From Hyphomonas sp. (lineage in GTDB: Bacteria; Pseudomonadota; Alphaproteobacteria; Caulobacterales; Hyphomonadaceae), in NCBI GenBank assembly GCA_013791775.1, contig VMTE01000023.1, positions 62,001 to 126,000 on the forward strand: DNA of 64,000 nucleotides, in the 5' to 3' direction. Positions 8,773 to 21,370 of this stretch are shown piece by piece. A program made the position numbers and the translations under genes. Each line of letters begins with the position of its first letter. Position 1 is the stretch's first letter. The notes under the pieces are model-generated. The model did not search any database. It was not told the DNA's origin and saw only the letters and a program-made list of their open reading frames with translations.

Positions 8773-9459
8773 TCAGCGGACGGCGCGGCCAGCGGCTTTG
8801 CGGCGTGATTTGTCGAGGAACATCGCCTGGTCGGCCCGCGCAATCAGGGCCGCGGCGCCTTGGCCGGTGCGCCATTCGACGACGCCGCACGAGGCACCGA
8901 TCCGCACGACCGGCGCCTCAGGACTGGCTTCGTCGCGCACTTCCAGCGCGTCGATGGCGTCCGCCAGTTGGGCAGCCTTGCGCTGGCTGTCGGCAAAGGT
9001 TGCGTGGGCCAGCACGACGCCGAATTCATCCCCGCCCAGACGTCCGACGATGTCGGTTTCCCGGGTGCGCTGCATCAGTATCTCGGACACCCGGAGCAGT
9101 ACGCCGTCGCCGGCGGCGTGGCCGTAGATGTCATTGACCAGCTTGAAATTGTCGAGGTCGATGAAGATCAGCGACAGCGGTGTCTGGAACCGCCCCGCCA
9201 GGGCGATCTCGCGGCGCACTTCGCGTTCGAAGGCGCGGCGGTTGAAGATCGGCACCAGCGCGTCATTGTCGGCCAGTAGTTCGGCGTCCGCGAGCGCGGC
9301 GCGCAGGTTCGCCGATTCGTCCCGCAGCGCCATGACTTCTTCGCCGAGGGCTTCGACCGCAGCGCGGGTACGCCGGTCAAGCCCGGTCAGGTCGAGCCCC
9401 AGCGCCTCGAGAAGCGCCCGGGTCTCACCGGAATCCGGCGTGTGAAAGTCCTTGGCCAT
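8773..9459 (-). CDS. GGDEF diguanylate cyclase
   Basis: 228 residues from the MAKDFHTP start. A roughly 60-residue helical N-terminal region, partly coiled coil, precedes a GGDEF domain with an intact active-site loop GGDEF at about 142-146. The inhibitory I-site RETD lies five residues upstream, so product feedback is expected. The domain synthesises cyclic-di-GMP from two GTP. There is no sensory domain or transmembrane segment, so the protein is cytoplasmic and probably controlled by its N-terminal helices. It is divergent from purE. Confidence 0.93.
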   Translation of the reverse strand: MAKDFHTPDSGETRALLEALGLDLTGLDRRTRAAVEALGEEVMALRDESANLRAALADAELLADNDALVPIFNRRAFEREVRREIALAGRFQTPLSLIFIDLDNFKLVNDIYGHAAGDGVLLRVSEILMQRTRETDIVGRLGGDEFGVVLAHATFADSQRKAAQLADAIDALEVRDEASPEAPVVRIGASCGVVEWRTGQGAAALIARADQAMFLDKSRRKAAGRAVR

Positions 9460-9581
9460 GGACGCAGGATAGCGCCGAATGAGCCGACTGTAGAGCCCTG
9501 AGCGCATTTCGCGCGTGACGCGAACGGTTGACCGTGCCGACGGCGCTCCTATGGTGCGCGTTTTCCGGCAGCGAGGCGGGT

Positions 9582-10076
9582 ATGGGGACGGACAAGGCTC
9601 CGGTTGTGGGCATTATCATGGGCAGCCAGTCGGACTGGCCGGTCATGCAGGAAGCGGCCCGGATGCTGGAAGCGATGGGCGTGGCCTACGAGACGCGCAT
9701 CGTCTCGGCCCACCGGACGCCCGACCGGCTGACAGACTATGCCAAAGCCGCCAAGGGGCGCGGCCTCAAGGTGATCATCGCCGGGGCCGGCGGCGCAGCG
9801 CACCTGCCCGGTATGACGGCGGCGATGACGCCCCTGCCCGTGCTCGGCGTACCGGTCCAGTCGAAGGCCCTGTCCGGTCTCGACAGCCTGCTGTCGATTG
9901 TCCAGATGCCGAAAGGCGTGCCGGTGGGGACGCTGGCCATCGGCGAAGCGGGCGCGGCCAATGCGGGCCTGCTGGCCGCGTCGATCATTGCACTGGAAGA
10001 TGCCGGCGTTGCCGCAAAGCTCGACGCCTTCCGCAAGGCGCAAACCGACAGCGTGAAAGAGGCGCCCGAAGGATGA
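9582..10076 (+). CDS. purE: N5-carboxyaminoimidazole ribonucleotide mutase
   Basis: 164 residues, normal for class I PurE. The family signature is clear: [13 protein letters not shown] near the N terminus, [11 protein letters not shown], and the [12 protein letters not shown] loop. It moves the carboxylate of N5-CAIR to give CAIR in purine synthesis. The ATG at 9582 starts just before VGIIMGS; upstream in-frame codons would add an atypical leader. Its stop overlaps the purK start (ATGA). Confidence 0.96.
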   Translation: MGTDKAPVVGIIMGSQSDWPVMQEAARMLEAMGVAYETRIVSAHRTPDRLTDYAKAAKGRGLKVIIAGAGGAAHLPGMTAAMTPLPVLGVPVQSKALSGLDSLLSIVQMPKGVPVGTLAIGEAGAANAGLLAASIIALEDAGVAAKLDAFRKAQTDSVKEAPEG

Positions 10077-11152
10077 CGCCGCTGCGGCCCGGCGCCACAA
10101 TCGGGATTCTCGGCGGCGGCCAGCTGGGCCGGATGCTGGCAAATGCCGGCGCGCAGCTCGGCTTCGACATGCTGATCTATTCGCCGGAGGAGAATTCTCC
10201 GGCTGGACGCGTGGCCGCCGGAACCTGGTGCGCGGCCTGGGACAATGCCGAGGCGCTGGCCGAGTTTGCCGAAGCCTGCGATGTCGTCACGCTTGAGTTC
10301 GAGAATGTCCCGGTACAGACGATAGACACGATCGAGGCGGCCGGCACGCCGGTGCGCCCGCGGTCGGCCTCGCTGACAATTTCGCAGGACCGCTACACCG
10401 AAAAGACCTTCCTCAACGCGCAAGGCATTGCCACGGCGCCGTTCGAGCCGGTGGACGGCCCCGGCGACATCACCGCCGCGCTGGCAGCGCTGGGCGGCAA
10501 GGGCGTCCTGAAAACCCGGCGCGAAGGCTATGACGGCAAGGGACAGGCCTGGATCCGGTCTGCCGAAGAGGCCGAGGCTGCCTGGCACCGGATCGGCGAG
10601 GCGCCGGCCATCCTGGAAGCGGCCATCGCCTTCCAGTGCGAGATCTCGGTAATCGTCGCCCGGGCGCCGGGCGGAGACACGCGCTCCTGGGCGCCGCCGC
10701 GCAACCTGCACAGGGACGGCATCCTCGCCGTTTCGCAGGTGCCTTCCGGCCTGCCGAAAGCCATCGAGGACGAGGCGCGCGCCAAGGCGATGAAACTGGC
10801 CGAGGCGCTGGACCATATCGGCGTGCTGGCGCTGGAATTCTTCGTGTTGCCGGACGCCACGCTGCTGGCCAACGAGTTCGCCCCGCGCGTCCACAATTCC
10901 GGCCACTGGACACCCGAAGCCTGCCAGACCGGTCAGTTCGAACAGCACATCCGCGCCGTGGCGGGCTGGCCGTTGGGCGACACGCACCGACTGCACGACG
11001 CCGAGATGATCAACCTGATTGGCGAAGCGGGCCTCCTCAGCCCCGCCAGCCTCGGCCCGCAGGATACCCTGACGCTCTACGGCAAGCACGAGGCCCGCCC
11101 GGGCCGCAAGATGGGCCACATCACGCGCCGCCTCGGACCGCGAAAGGACTGA
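10073..11152 (+). CDS. purK: N5-carboxyaminoimidazole ribonucleotide synthase
   Basis: 359 residues. PurK is an ATP-grasp ligase that carboxylates AIR using bicarbonate and ATP, supplying PurE. It shows the N-terminal [13 protein letters not shown] motif, TLEFENVP, the [15 protein letters not shown]-grasp loop and [14 protein letters not shown] near the end. It starts at 10073 inside the purE stop codon, so translation of the pair is coupled. Confidence 0.96.
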   Translation: MTPLRPGATIGILGGGQLGRMLANAGAQLGFDMLIYSPEENSPAGRVAAGTWCAAWDNAEALAEFAEACDVVTLEFENVPVQTIDTIEAAGTPVRPRSASLTISQDRYTEKTFLNAQGIATAPFEPVDGPGDITAALAALGGKGVLKTRREGYDGKGQAWIRSAEEAEAAWHRIGEAPAILEAAIAFQCEISVIVARAPGGDTRSWAPPRNLHRDGILAVSQVPSGLPKAIEDEARAKAMKLAEALDHIGVLALEFFVLPDATLLANEFAPRVHNSGHWTPEACQTGQFEQHIRAVAGWPLGDTHRLHDAEMINLIGEAGLLSPASLGPQDTLTLYGKHEARPGRKMGHITRRLGPRKD

Positions 11153-11156
11153 ACAC

Positions 11157-11912
11157 ATGCGCCTTCCCGTCTCCACCTGGCCAGATATCGAAGCCTGGCT
11201 GAAAAAATCGAAGACCATCGTGATCCCCATCGGCTCGTTCGAGCAGCACGGGCCGAACGGCTTCATCGGCACCGATGCGCTGTGCCCGGAGATCATCGCC
11301 AACCATGCCGAGAGCCTGGCGCCGGACGACCTGTTGATCGGGCCGACTTTCAATGTCGGCTGCGCGCAGCATCATCTCGGCTTTCCCGGCACGATCACGC
11401 TGCGCCCCTCAACCATGATCGCAGCGATTGCCGACTGGACCGAGAGCCTCGTTCGGCACGGCTTCGAGCGCATTTTCTGGTTCAACGGGCATGGCGGCAA
11501 CATTTCCACCATCGAGGCGGCGTTCGCCGAAATTCATGCGCGGCGCAGCTACGATCCGCGCGGGGCGGACAACCGGCCGGACCTCGCCCTGAAGCGGCGC
11601 GACTGGTGGGACTACCGGGAAGTGATGACGCTCTGCAACCAGCTCTACCCCGCCGGCCATGGCAGCCACGCGACCGCGTCCGAAGTCTCGGTCACCTACT
11701 GGGCCTATCCGGACCGCGAGCGCCAGCACACCAAGATGAGCCCGAAGATCGCCCCGAACGGCACGATCAGCGACGCGGTACGCTACCGCCGCGATTTCCC
11801 GGATGGGCGGATCGGGTCTGACCCGACCCAGTCCAACGCCGCGGATGGCGGGAAGATCGTCGAGACCGCCGCCAAGTGCCTGCTTGAAGACATCGCCCGG
11901 TTTGGTGCCTAA
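11157..11912 (+). CDS. Creatininase-family amidohydrolase
   Basis: 251 residues. Metal ligands of the creatininase fold are visible: Glu29 and His31 in GSFEQHGPNG, Asp40 in GTDA, and the WFNGHGGN motif near residue 105, then HASEVS-like GSHATASEVS. Family members hydrolyse cyclic or formamide C-N bonds (creatinine, formamidopyrimidines, mycofactocin peptide). It begins 4 bp after purK with an AGGA site inside the purK end, so it is probably part of the purEK transcript; a link to purine or formamide metabolism is inference. Confidence 0.85.
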   Translation: MRLPVSTWPDIEAWLKKSKTIVIPIGSFEQHGPNGFIGTDALCPEIIANHAESLAPDDLLIGPTFNVGCAQHHLGFPGTITLRPSTMIAAIADWTESLVRHGFERIFWFNGHGGNISTIEAAFAEIHARRSYDPRGADNRPDLALKRRDWWDYREVMTLCNQLYPAGHGSHATASEVSVTYWAYPDRERQHTKMSPKIAPNGTISDAVRYRRDFPDGRIGSDPTQSNAADGGKIVETAAKCLLEDIARFGA

Positions 11913-11982
11913 ATCCCGCGTAATCTCACAGTGCGCGCACTGGAAGCGTTAAGCCAAGCGGTCTATCAGCGGAGGCCAGAAG

Positions 11983-12732
11983 GTGAGGCACCCGCAAGGC
12001 ATGCTGGACGTCAGAGCGCTCGAGAAATCCTACGGGGCGAAGCACGCTGTGCGCGGCGTGTCGTTTACCGTGGAAAAAGGCACCGTGCTGGGCTTCCTCG
12101 GGCCCAATGGTGCGGGAAAATCCACCACGATGCGGATGATCGCGGGCGTGCTGGAACCCGACGCCGGCGACGTGATTGTTGACGGCAAGTCGATCCTCTC
12201 CGACCGGCGCGCCGCGCAGGCCGCCCTCGGCTACCTTCCGGAAGGCGCGCCGCTCTACAACGACATGACGCCGCCGGAATTCCTGCGCTTCCTGGCCGAA
12301 GCGCGCGCCCTGCCCCGCGCGGGCCGGCGCGATGCCATCGACCGGGCGATTGCGGATGCGCGCATCTCGACCGTCAGCCATCAGCGTATCGGCGATCTCT
12401 CCAAAGGTTATCGCCGCCGGGTGGGGCTGGCAGGCGCGATCCTGCATGATCCGCCTGTGCTGGTGCTGGACGAGCCGACCGACGGACTGGACCCCAACCA
12501 GAAACGCGCCGTGCGCGCGCTGATTGCCCGGATGGCGCCGACCAAGGCGATCATCATCTCGACCCATACGCTGACCGAAGTGCCGGCGATGTGCCACCGC
12601 GCGGTGCTGATCGACCGGGGGCGGATCATTGCGGATGATACGCCCGCCGGTATCGCCCGGCGCTCAGAGGACGGCACGCTCGAGTCCGCTTTCGCGCGCC
12701 TGACCGACCAGGTGGAGGACGAAACGCAGTGA
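11983..12732 (+). CDS. ABC transporter ATP-binding protein (GldA-like)
   Basis: 249 residues. All ABC ATPase motifs are present: Walker A GPNGAGKS, the Q-loop region, signature LSKGYRRRVGLAGA, Walker B VLVLDEPTDGLDP and the switch His in ISTHTL. The GTG at 11983 is preferred because GGAGG lies 7 nt upstream; an ATG at 12001 has no such site. It opens a four-gene operon with overlapping junctions, arranged like the GldA/GldF/GldG gliding-type ABC systems that are widespread in non-gliding bacteria. Confidence 0.92.
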   Translation: MRHPQGMLDVRALEKSYGAKHAVRGVSFTVEKGTVLGFLGPNGAGKSTTMRMIAGVLEPDAGDVIVDGKSILSDRRAAQAALGYLPEGAPLYNDMTPPEFLRFLAEARALPRAGRRDAIDRAIADARISTVSHQRIGDLSKGYRRRVGLAGAILHDPPVLVLDEPTDGLDPNQKRAVRALIARMAPTKAIIISTHTLTEVPAMCHRAVLIDRGRIIADDTPAGIARRSEDGTLESAFARLTDQVEDETQ

Positions 12733-13487
12733 TCGATGTGTTCGTGCGCCAGATGAGCGGCTTCGGCGCAGCGTACCGGCGCGAGCTCGGCGCCTATTTC
12801 GCCACCCCTATGGCGTATGTCTTCCTTGCGGTATTCCTGCTGGCGCTGGGCCTGTTCACCTGGGAGGCGGGCCGCTTTTTCGATACCGGTGTCGCTGATC
12901 TCCAGCCCTTCTTCATGTGGCACCCCTGGCTCTACATGATTTTCCTGCCGGCGCTGGCGATGCGGCTGTGGACCGATGAGGCATCGGACGGCACGGACGA
13001 GTTGCTGCTGTCCCTGCCGGTCGGCATTCCGGGACTGGTGCTCGGCAAGCTGCTGGCCGCCTGGACCGTGGCCGCCGTGGGCCTGGCGCTGACGCTGCCG
13101 ATGTGGGTGTCGGTCAACTTTCTCGGTCCGGCGGACAATACGGCCATCGCGCTCACCTATTTCGTCAGCCTGCTGATGGCCGGCGCCTACCTCTCCATCG
13201 GCGCCGCCGTTTCTGCTTTGACCGGCAGCCAGGTTACCGCCTTCGTGATCAGCGTGGTGATCGCGTTCGTGTTCACGGCGGCCGGCTGGCCGCTGGTGCT
13301 GTCCACCGTGCAAGGCCTGTTCGGCACCGCCTTTGCCGACCTGGTCGCGCGCTTCTCCTTCATCACCCAGTTCGAAGGGGCCCAGCGCGGCGTGCTCGAG
13401 CTGCGCGCGGTTGCCTACTTCACCGGCTTCATCGCCACCTTCGCCTATCTCAACTGTCTCTGGGCCTCGCGCCAGAGGCTCGGCTGA
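12729..13487 (+). CDS. ABC-2 permease (GldF-like)
   Basis: 252 residues with about six hydrophobic segments. It opens with a short amphipathic region and AAYRRELGAYFATPMAYVF, typical of ABC-2 permeases next to GldG proteins. GTG at 12729 overlaps the ATPase stop (GTGA). With the upstream ATPase it would form the membrane core of the transporter. The substrate is unknown. Confidence 0.87.
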   Translation: MIDVFVRQMSGFGAAYRRELGAYFATPMAYVFLAVFLLALGLFTWEAGRFFDTGVADLQPFFMWHPWLYMIFLPALAMRLWTDEASDGTDELLLSLPVGIPGLVLGKLLAAWTVAAVGLALTLPMWVSVNFLGPADNTAIALTYFVSLLMAGAYLSIGAAVSALTGSQVTAFVISVVIAFVFTAAGWPLVLSTVQGLFGTAFADLVARFSFITQFEGAQRGVLELRAVAYFTGFIATFAYLNCLWASRQRLG

Positions 13488-13497
13488 GGACGGGTCC

Positions 13498-15393
13498 ATG
13501 AACGCGCGGCGCTATCTTCTCGTCTCGACTGTGCTGGCCGGTGTCATCCTGCTGGCCGGCAACATCGCGGCGCAGAGACTACTCGCCGGCGCGCGGATCG
13601 ATTTCACAGAGGGCGGGCTCTACACCCTGTCGCACGCGACGCGCACGACGCTCGGCGAAATCACCGAGCCGGTGGATCTCACCCTCGTCTATTCGCGGCG
13701 TGTCGGGCAGGCCTATCCGGCCGTGCAGGCCCATGCGGCGCGGGTGCGCGAACTGCTGGCCACCTACGAAGCCCGGTCGGGCGGCCGGGTCCGCGTGCGC
13801 GAGATTGACCCTTCCCCTTTCTCCGAAGCCGAGGACGCCGCGCTCGCGGCCGGCATCCCCGCAATCCAGACCGGCGGCAACGACCCGCTCTATTTCGGCA
13901 TCATCGGGCGCAACACCATAGATGACACGCGTATCCTGCCTTTCCTGGCGCCCGAGCAGGAGCTGACCCTTGAATACGACCTGACGCGGATGATTTCGCG
14001 CCTGAACCACCCCGAGCCACCGCGCATCGGCATCCTGTCCTCGCTGCCTGGCATGAACGCGCCCGATCCCGAGGGCGGCTATGTATTGCTCAAGGACATC
14101 GCCCGCAGTTTCGAGATTGATCTGCTGCCGGAAGATTTCTCCGTGCTTCCCGAAGGGCTCGATGTCCTGCTGGTGGCGCATCCCCCGCCCTTGTCGGGTC
14201 GTCAGGAATGGCTGATCGACCAGTACCTGCTGCGCGGCGGCAGCGCCGTGTTCCTCGTCGATCCGGCCGCCAAGACCGCCGTGACCGGTGACGTGTTCGG
14301 CACCAGTAACGAGCTCGCCCGCTCCAGCCTGGGCCGTCTGGGCCGCGCCTGGGGCGTGGAGCTTGCCCCGGACGCCGTCGCCGACGCCGCCTTTGCCCTG
14401 CCCGTGCCGGTCGAGACCGCGGGCCGCGTGGAGGACCTGGCGCACCCCTTGTTCATCGGCGTGCCGGCCGGAGCGATGAGCCGGGAAGATCCGATCACGG
14501 CAGATCTGATGCGGGCCGTGAACTTCGGGGCACCCGGCGCCTTGCTGATCGGCGCGCCGCCCGCCGGGGTGACGGTCACCCCGCTGATCACCACCGGCCC
14601 GAACCCGTCCTTCGTGAACGCCGGACAGGCGGCGCGGAACATGACGCCTGCGGACGTCCTGCGAAACTACAAGAGCCAGCCTTTGCCGCTGGCGCTGGCG
14701 GTGCGTGTGTCCGGCCTGCTGGTCACGGCCTTTCCGGGCGGCGCGCCGGCCTTCGACGAACCGCGCGACGCTGCCGGCGCCGAGGCGGCCCGCGCCGCCG
14801 CAGCGGCCTTGCCCGAACATATCCAGGCCGGCGAGAAGCCGGCCGAGATCATCATCGTTTCCGACGCCGACTTCATCGCCGACGAATTCTACATCGTGGA
14901 CGGCGGCGGCGTCGCGGTGGCCGACAACGGTGCGCTGGTGCTGAATGCGCTCGACGCGCTGGCGGGCGGCAGCGAGCTCTCCCGGCTGCGATCACGGGCG
15001 CCGTCCATGCGCCCCATGACGCGGATCAACCGGATGCGCAGCGAGGCCGAGGATCAGTATTTCCGCCAGCAGACCGAACTGGAGACGCGCCTCGCCGCTG
15101 CCCAGACCCGCCTCGCCGAGCTGCAGGGCACCGTCACGGGCGACGGCTTCTTCGCCGGTGATCCCGAAGCCGAGCTCAGCGACGACGAGCGCAGCGAACT
15201 GGCCGGCCTGCGCGCAGACATTCTCGACCTGCGCGCGCGCCTGCGCGGCACCGAGCGCGACTACCGGCGCGGCATCGACCGGCTCGAATCGAGCCTGAAG
15301 GCTCTGAACATCTGGGGCGGCCCGGTCCTCGTGGCGATTGCCGGCGCGGTCATCTGGCGGCGGCAGAAACGTCCGCGCAGGCCGGCGTCATGA
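13498..15393 (+). CDS. GldG-family membrane-anchored auxiliary protein
   Basis: 631 residues. An N-terminal membrane anchor (YLLVSTVLAGVILLAGNIAA) is followed by a large soluble GldG/IFT52-like region beginning DFTEGGLYTLSHATRTTL. Residues of about 525-605 form an acidic, Arg-rich coiled coil, and the C terminus has a second membrane segment (GGPVLVAIAGAVIW) followed by a basic tail. The start at 13498 is 10 bp past the permease. GldG-like proteins accompany GldA/GldF ATPase-permease pairs; their role is not settled. The next gene overlaps by 4 bp. Confidence 0.85.
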   Translation: MNARRYLLVSTVLAGVILLAGNIAAQRLLAGARIDFTEGGLYTLSHATRTTLGEITEPVDLTLVYSRRVGQAYPAVQAHAARVRELLATYEARSGGRVRVREIDPSPFSEAEDAALAAGIPAIQTGGNDPLYFGIIGRNTIDDTRILPFLAPEQELTLEYDLTRMISRLNHPEPPRIGILSSLPGMNAPDPEGGYVLLKDIARSFEIDLLPEDFSVLPEGLDVLLVAHPPPLSGRQEWLIDQYLLRGGSAVFLVDPAAKTAVTGDVFGTSNELARSSLGRLGRAWGVELAPDAVADAAFALPVPVETAGRVEDLAHPLFIGVPAGAMSREDPITADLMRAVNFGAPGALLIGAPPAGVTVTPLITTGPNPSFVNAGQAARNMTPADVLRNYKSQPLPLALAVRVSGLLVTAFPGGAPAFDEPRDAAGAEAARAAAAALPEHIQAGEKPAEIIIVSDADFIADEFYIVDGGGVAVADNGALVLNALDALAGGSELSRLRSRAPSMRPMTRINRMRSEAEDQYFRQQTELETRLAAAQTRLAELQGTVTGDGFFAGDPEAELSDDERSELAGLRADILDLRARLRGTERDYRRGIDRLESSLKALNIWGGPVLVAIAGAVIWRRQKRPRRPAS

Positions 15394-16406
15394 GTACGGT
15401 GCGCGACCTGCAACGCACCCGCCGCACTCTGGCCATGGCGGCGCTGGCCGGGGCGCTCACGTTGCTCGCGCTGGTCTCCTACCTTGGCGGCGGAAGCACG
15501 GCGCCGGTGAGCGAGCGGACCGGCAAGCTGGTTCTGCCGGGCTTCGCCGAGACGCGCGCCGAGGCGAGCGCTATCCGCGTCACCCTGGCGGACGAAAGCT
15601 ACATGTTGGTGGCCACCGGCGAAGGCTGGCGATTCGAAGCCCGCGACGGCTATCCGGTTCGCCAGGACCGGCTGGCGGAACTCGCAGAAGGCCTTGAAAG
15701 CCTTGTATGGGATACGCCGCGCACGGAGGATCCGGGCAAGCTGAACCGGATCGGTCTCGGCGATCCGGGAGAAGGCGGCACCGGCGCCCTGATTGAAGTC
15801 ATCGGCGCAAACGGCGAACCGAGCGCGGCCCTGATCACCGGGCGTAAGGGCGACGCGATCTATGCCCGCCGGCCAGACGAGATGCAGGCTTTCCGCGTGA
15901 CGGGCAACCTGCCGCCGCTCTTCAGTTCCGAGGCTTGGCTCGATCTCGGGTTTCTCGACATCCACGAAGACGCCATCTCGGCCGTGCGCCTGACCGATGC
16001 CGAAGGCGAGAGTCTGTTCCTGCAGCGCGCCGTCGGCTCCAGCGAGCGCGCCTTCCGGCCCGCCCCGCCTTATGAAAACTACCGGCTGGTCAGCCGGATC
16101 GCCGTCACCGGACCTGCGCTGGCACTGGCCCGCTTCCTGCCGATCGGAGTGAAGCCGGCCGCAGCGCTGCGTACACAGACGGTCGCGCGCCATATCACCC
16201 AGACACATGATGGGCTGGAAGTCGATGTGCGCGCCTACCGCGAGCGCGACGGTTATTTCGTGACCCTGCGCGCCGTGGAAGCGGGTGAAGGCGCGCAGCG
16301 CGCCGCCGCGATCAACGAGCGGGCCAGAGGCTGGGCCTTCGAGCTGACGGAAACCGACTGGGCGGATTACACGCCGCTGGTGTCGTCGATTGTAAAGGCG
16401 CCTTGA
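15390..16406 (+). CDS. DUF4340 membrane-anchored protein
   Basis: 338 residues. One N-terminal transmembrane helix (TLAMAALAGALTLLALVSYL) anchors a periplasmic DUF4340 region, which shows the family's repeating beta elements (FAETRAEASAIRVTL, WRFEARDGYPVRQDRLAELA). DUF4340 proteins are regularly the last gene of GldG-type ABC operons. The ATG overlaps the preceding stop (ATGA), tying it to the same transcript. Confidence 0.85.
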   Translation: MSTVRDLQRTRRTLAMAALAGALTLLALVSYLGGGSTAPVSERTGKLVLPGFAETRAEASAIRVTLADESYMLVATGEGWRFEARDGYPVRQDRLAELAEGLESLVWDTPRTEDPGKLNRIGLGDPGEGGTGALIEVIGANGEPSAALITGRKGDAIYARRPDEMQAFRVTGNLPPLFSSEAWLDLGFLDIHEDAISAVRLTDAEGESLFLQRAVGSSERAFRPAPPYENYRLVSRIAVTGPALALARFLPIGVKPAAALRTQTVARHITQTHDGLEVDVRAYRERDGYFVTLRAVEAGEGAQRAAAINERARGWAFELTETDWADYTPLVSSIVKAP

Positions 16407-16417
16407 AGCGGCCTGCG

Positions 16418-17065
16418 TCAGCCCGCGCGCATCGTGGCGAGCACACGGCCCATGCCGGCTTCCTGCACGATCAAGGCACAGCCGGACTCGCAGGCCGGCA
16501 TTTCGATCTCGGCATTGCCGCCCAGCCAGGGGCCGATCTGGCGCACGCTGGTCACCGGGTTCGGCATCGGCGTCTTGTTGTCGTCCGCATCGAGATAGCT
16601 GACCCACCAGATGTCGGCGAGGCTGCCAGGCTGGCCGGTCAAGGTGACGCGCCTGCCGCTGCGCTTCAGCTGGACACCCGCCGGGGCGGCCATTTCGGCC
16701 TTCATCAGCGCCGATCCGACTTTTGTGGGTTTGTTGCCGGCGGTCTGTTCCAGGCCGTTATAGACGGTCTGCGGCGTGTAGGGCCCGCGCAGCGAGAAGC
16801 GGTCAACATAGGCGCGCTGGCGTTCCTTGGATTCGGGAAGCGCCATGGACTCCTTGCCGCCAAGATAATCCCAGTAGTCGACTGCCCAGGTGAGCACGAG
16901 CACGCCGTCGCCCCGTTCGGCCTCAACCGTTTTCAGGGTGCGGTAGGCGGCGGGACAAGCCCGGCAGTTCTTGGACGCAAACAGCTCGACCAACACCGGG
17001 CCTTCCGCGTGGGCGGACGCGGCAGCGCCGAACAACAGGGCAAGGACTAGGAAGAGGCGGGTCAT
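16418..17065 (-). CDS. DUF1223 secreted thioredoxin-fold protein
   Basis: 216 residues with a signal peptide (MTRLFLVLALLFGAAASAHA). The mature N terminus VLVELFASKNCRACPAA carries a CxxC pair in the position of a thioredoxin active site, matching DUF1223 secreted proteins. A redox role is possible but unproven. Two more cysteines (ACESGCALIV) near the C terminus may form a disulfide. It converges on the DUF4340 gene with 11 bp between the stops. Confidence 0.8.
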   Translation of the reverse strand: MTRLFLVLALLFGAAASAHAEGPVLVELFASKNCRACPAAYRTLKTVEAERGDGVLVLTWAVDYWDYLGGKESMALPESKERQRAYVDRFSLRGPYTPQTVYNGLEQTAGNKPTKVGSALMKAEMAAPAGVQLKRSGRRVTLTGQPGSLADIWWVSYLDADDNKTPMPNPVTSVRQIGPWLGGNAEIEMPACESGCALIVQEAGMGRVLATMRAG

Positions 17066-17125
17066 CGCGGCGATTATAGGGGGTCGCGCCCCCGCCGGAC
17101 AGTCACACCCGCGTGAGAGACTGCG

Positions 17126-17157
17126 AAAAGCCTGCCCCACCCGGCGGCGGGGCAGGC
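17126..17157 (-). terminator. Rho-independent terminator after acnA
   Basis: On the minus strand, 9-bp arms GCCTGCCCC / GGGGCAGGC with a 10-nt loop are followed by TTTT. It begins 21 nt beyond the acnA stop. Confidence 0.75.
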
Positions 17158-17177
17158 CTGCGCAGTGTGACGCTGCG

Positions 17178-19946
<2,769 letters not shown>

Positions 19947-20110
19947 GTGTGGCCCTTGCCTCCTGTCGCGGGACCGGCGCGAGGGCGGTCCGCCTTGCTG
20001 TGCTGGGGGTCTCATATAGGCCCGTTCCCCCGGGCGCAATCGGGCACCGAACACAGGCGCGCGACAAGGCCGCGTTTGCGGCAGCGGCGGAACCGGCTAT
20101 CCCTGCCCCG

Positions 20111-20692
20111 ATGAATTCTGAAGCAGTCCCCCTTCTGACCGGTACCGGGCTTGGCATGATCCGGGGCGAGCGCGTTTTGTTCCGCGAGATCGGCCTGACC
20201 CTGCGCGCCGGCGAGGCGCTGGTACTGCGCGGGGCAAACGGCACGGGCAAGACGACGCTGCTGCGTATCCTGGCCGGGCTGACCCGGCCGGAAACGGGAC
20301 GCGTGACCCGCGCCGCCCCGTGCCACTGGTTCGGACACCGCGAGGGCCTGAAACCGCAGGAAACCCCGCGCACGCACCTGACGCTCTGGGCCCGCGCCTG
20401 GGGCCCGGGCGCCGACATCGACGCGGTCCTGACCCGGATGGGCCTTGCCCGCCCGGCGGATGTCGCGGCGCGCTACCTGTCAGCCGGCCAGCGCCGCCGC
20501 ACGGCGCTCGCCCGCCTGCTGCTGGAAGACCGTCCGGTCTGGCTGCTGGACGAGCCCTACACCGCCCTTGATGCCGACGGCCGGGCGCTTGTCGATACGC
20601 TCATCACACAGCACCGCGCCAAAGGCGGCGCCCTCATCGCCGCGATCCATGGCGAGGCGGGATTTCCGGCCAGCGGCGACCTGACGCTGTGA
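20111..20692 (+). CDS. ccmA: Heme exporter ATP-binding protein CcmA
   Basis: 193 residues. It is the ATPase of the CcmAB(CD) complex, which releases holo-CcmE during cytochrome c maturation. Motifs: Walker A RGANGTGKTT, signature LSAGQRRRTALARLLL, Walker B VWLLDEPYTALD. The start at 20111 gives a normal N terminus; CcmA proteins are short for ABC ATPases. It is followed without a gap by ccmB. Confidence 0.94.
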   Translation: MNSEAVPLLTGTGLGMIRGERVLFREIGLTLRAGEALVLRGANGTGKTTLLRILAGLTRPETGRVTRAAPCHWFGHREGLKPQETPRTHLTLWARAWGPGADIDAVLTRMGLARPADVAARYLSAGQRRRTALARLLLEDRPVWLLDEPYTALDADGRALVDTLITQHRAKGGALIAAIHGEAGFPASGDLTL

Positions 20693-21354
20693 CCGCCGCC
20701 CCGCTCCTGTCTGCCTTCCGGCAGTCTCTCGGCGAAGCCTGGGCGGGCGGCGCGGGCGCGCTTTTGCCGCTTGGCTTCCTCGGCGGCGCGGCCGTCCTCG
20801 TCCCGCTCGGGATCGGCAGCGATGCGGACACCTTGCGCGCCGTCGGCCCCGGCATCCTCTGGGTGGCGCTCGCCCTGTCGAGCCTCGTGACCCTGGAGCG
20901 CATTTTCCAGGCCGATGCCGAGGACGGCACGCTGGACCTCTGGCTGCAGGCCGGCGCGCCGGTTTCGGCCATCGCGGCGGCCAAGACACTGGCGCACTGG
21001 CTGTCGGCCGGGCTGCCGCTCGCCCTCTTCTCGCCCCTGCTGGCCCTGATGTTCCAGGCCGAGGCGAGCCCGGCCCTGCTGGTCAATGTCGGCCTCTACG
21101 CGCTGGGCAGCCTCGCCTTCTTCTTCTGGGGCGGGGTCGGCGCGGCCCTGTCCGCCACCGTCCGGCGCGGCGGCCTGCTGATCTCCCTGATCGCCCTGCC
21201 CCTCTATGTGCCGACCGCCATTTTCGGCGCGCTGGCGATGTCCGGCGGGCCCGGATCGACGGGCGCGCCGCTGCTGCTGGCCGCGTCGACCCTCTTTGCC
21301 TGCGCTGTTGCGCCCTATGCCATGGCAGCGGCTCTGCGCTTGGCGGCGGACTGA
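20689..21354 (+). CDS. ccmB: Heme exporter membrane protein CcmB
   Basis: 221 residues with six hydrophobic segments, the expected CcmB topology. It starts with GTG at 20689, overlapping the ccmA stop by 4 bp (GTGA). The segment IFQADAEDGTLDLWLQAG matches the conserved cytoplasmic CcmB loop. It works with CcmA as the permease half. Confidence 0.92.
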   Translation: MTAAPLLSAFRQSLGEAWAGGAGALLPLGFLGGAAVLVPLGIGSDADTLRAVGPGILWVALALSSLVTLERIFQADAEDGTLDLWLQAGAPVSAIAAAKTLAHWLSAGLPLALFSPLLALMFQAEASPALLVNVGLYALGSLAFFFWGGVGAALSATVRRGGLLISLIALPLYVPTAIFGALAMSGGPGSTGAPLLLAASTLFACAVAPYAMAAALRLAAD

Positions 21355-21370
21355 GAGGGCGCTAGGTCAG

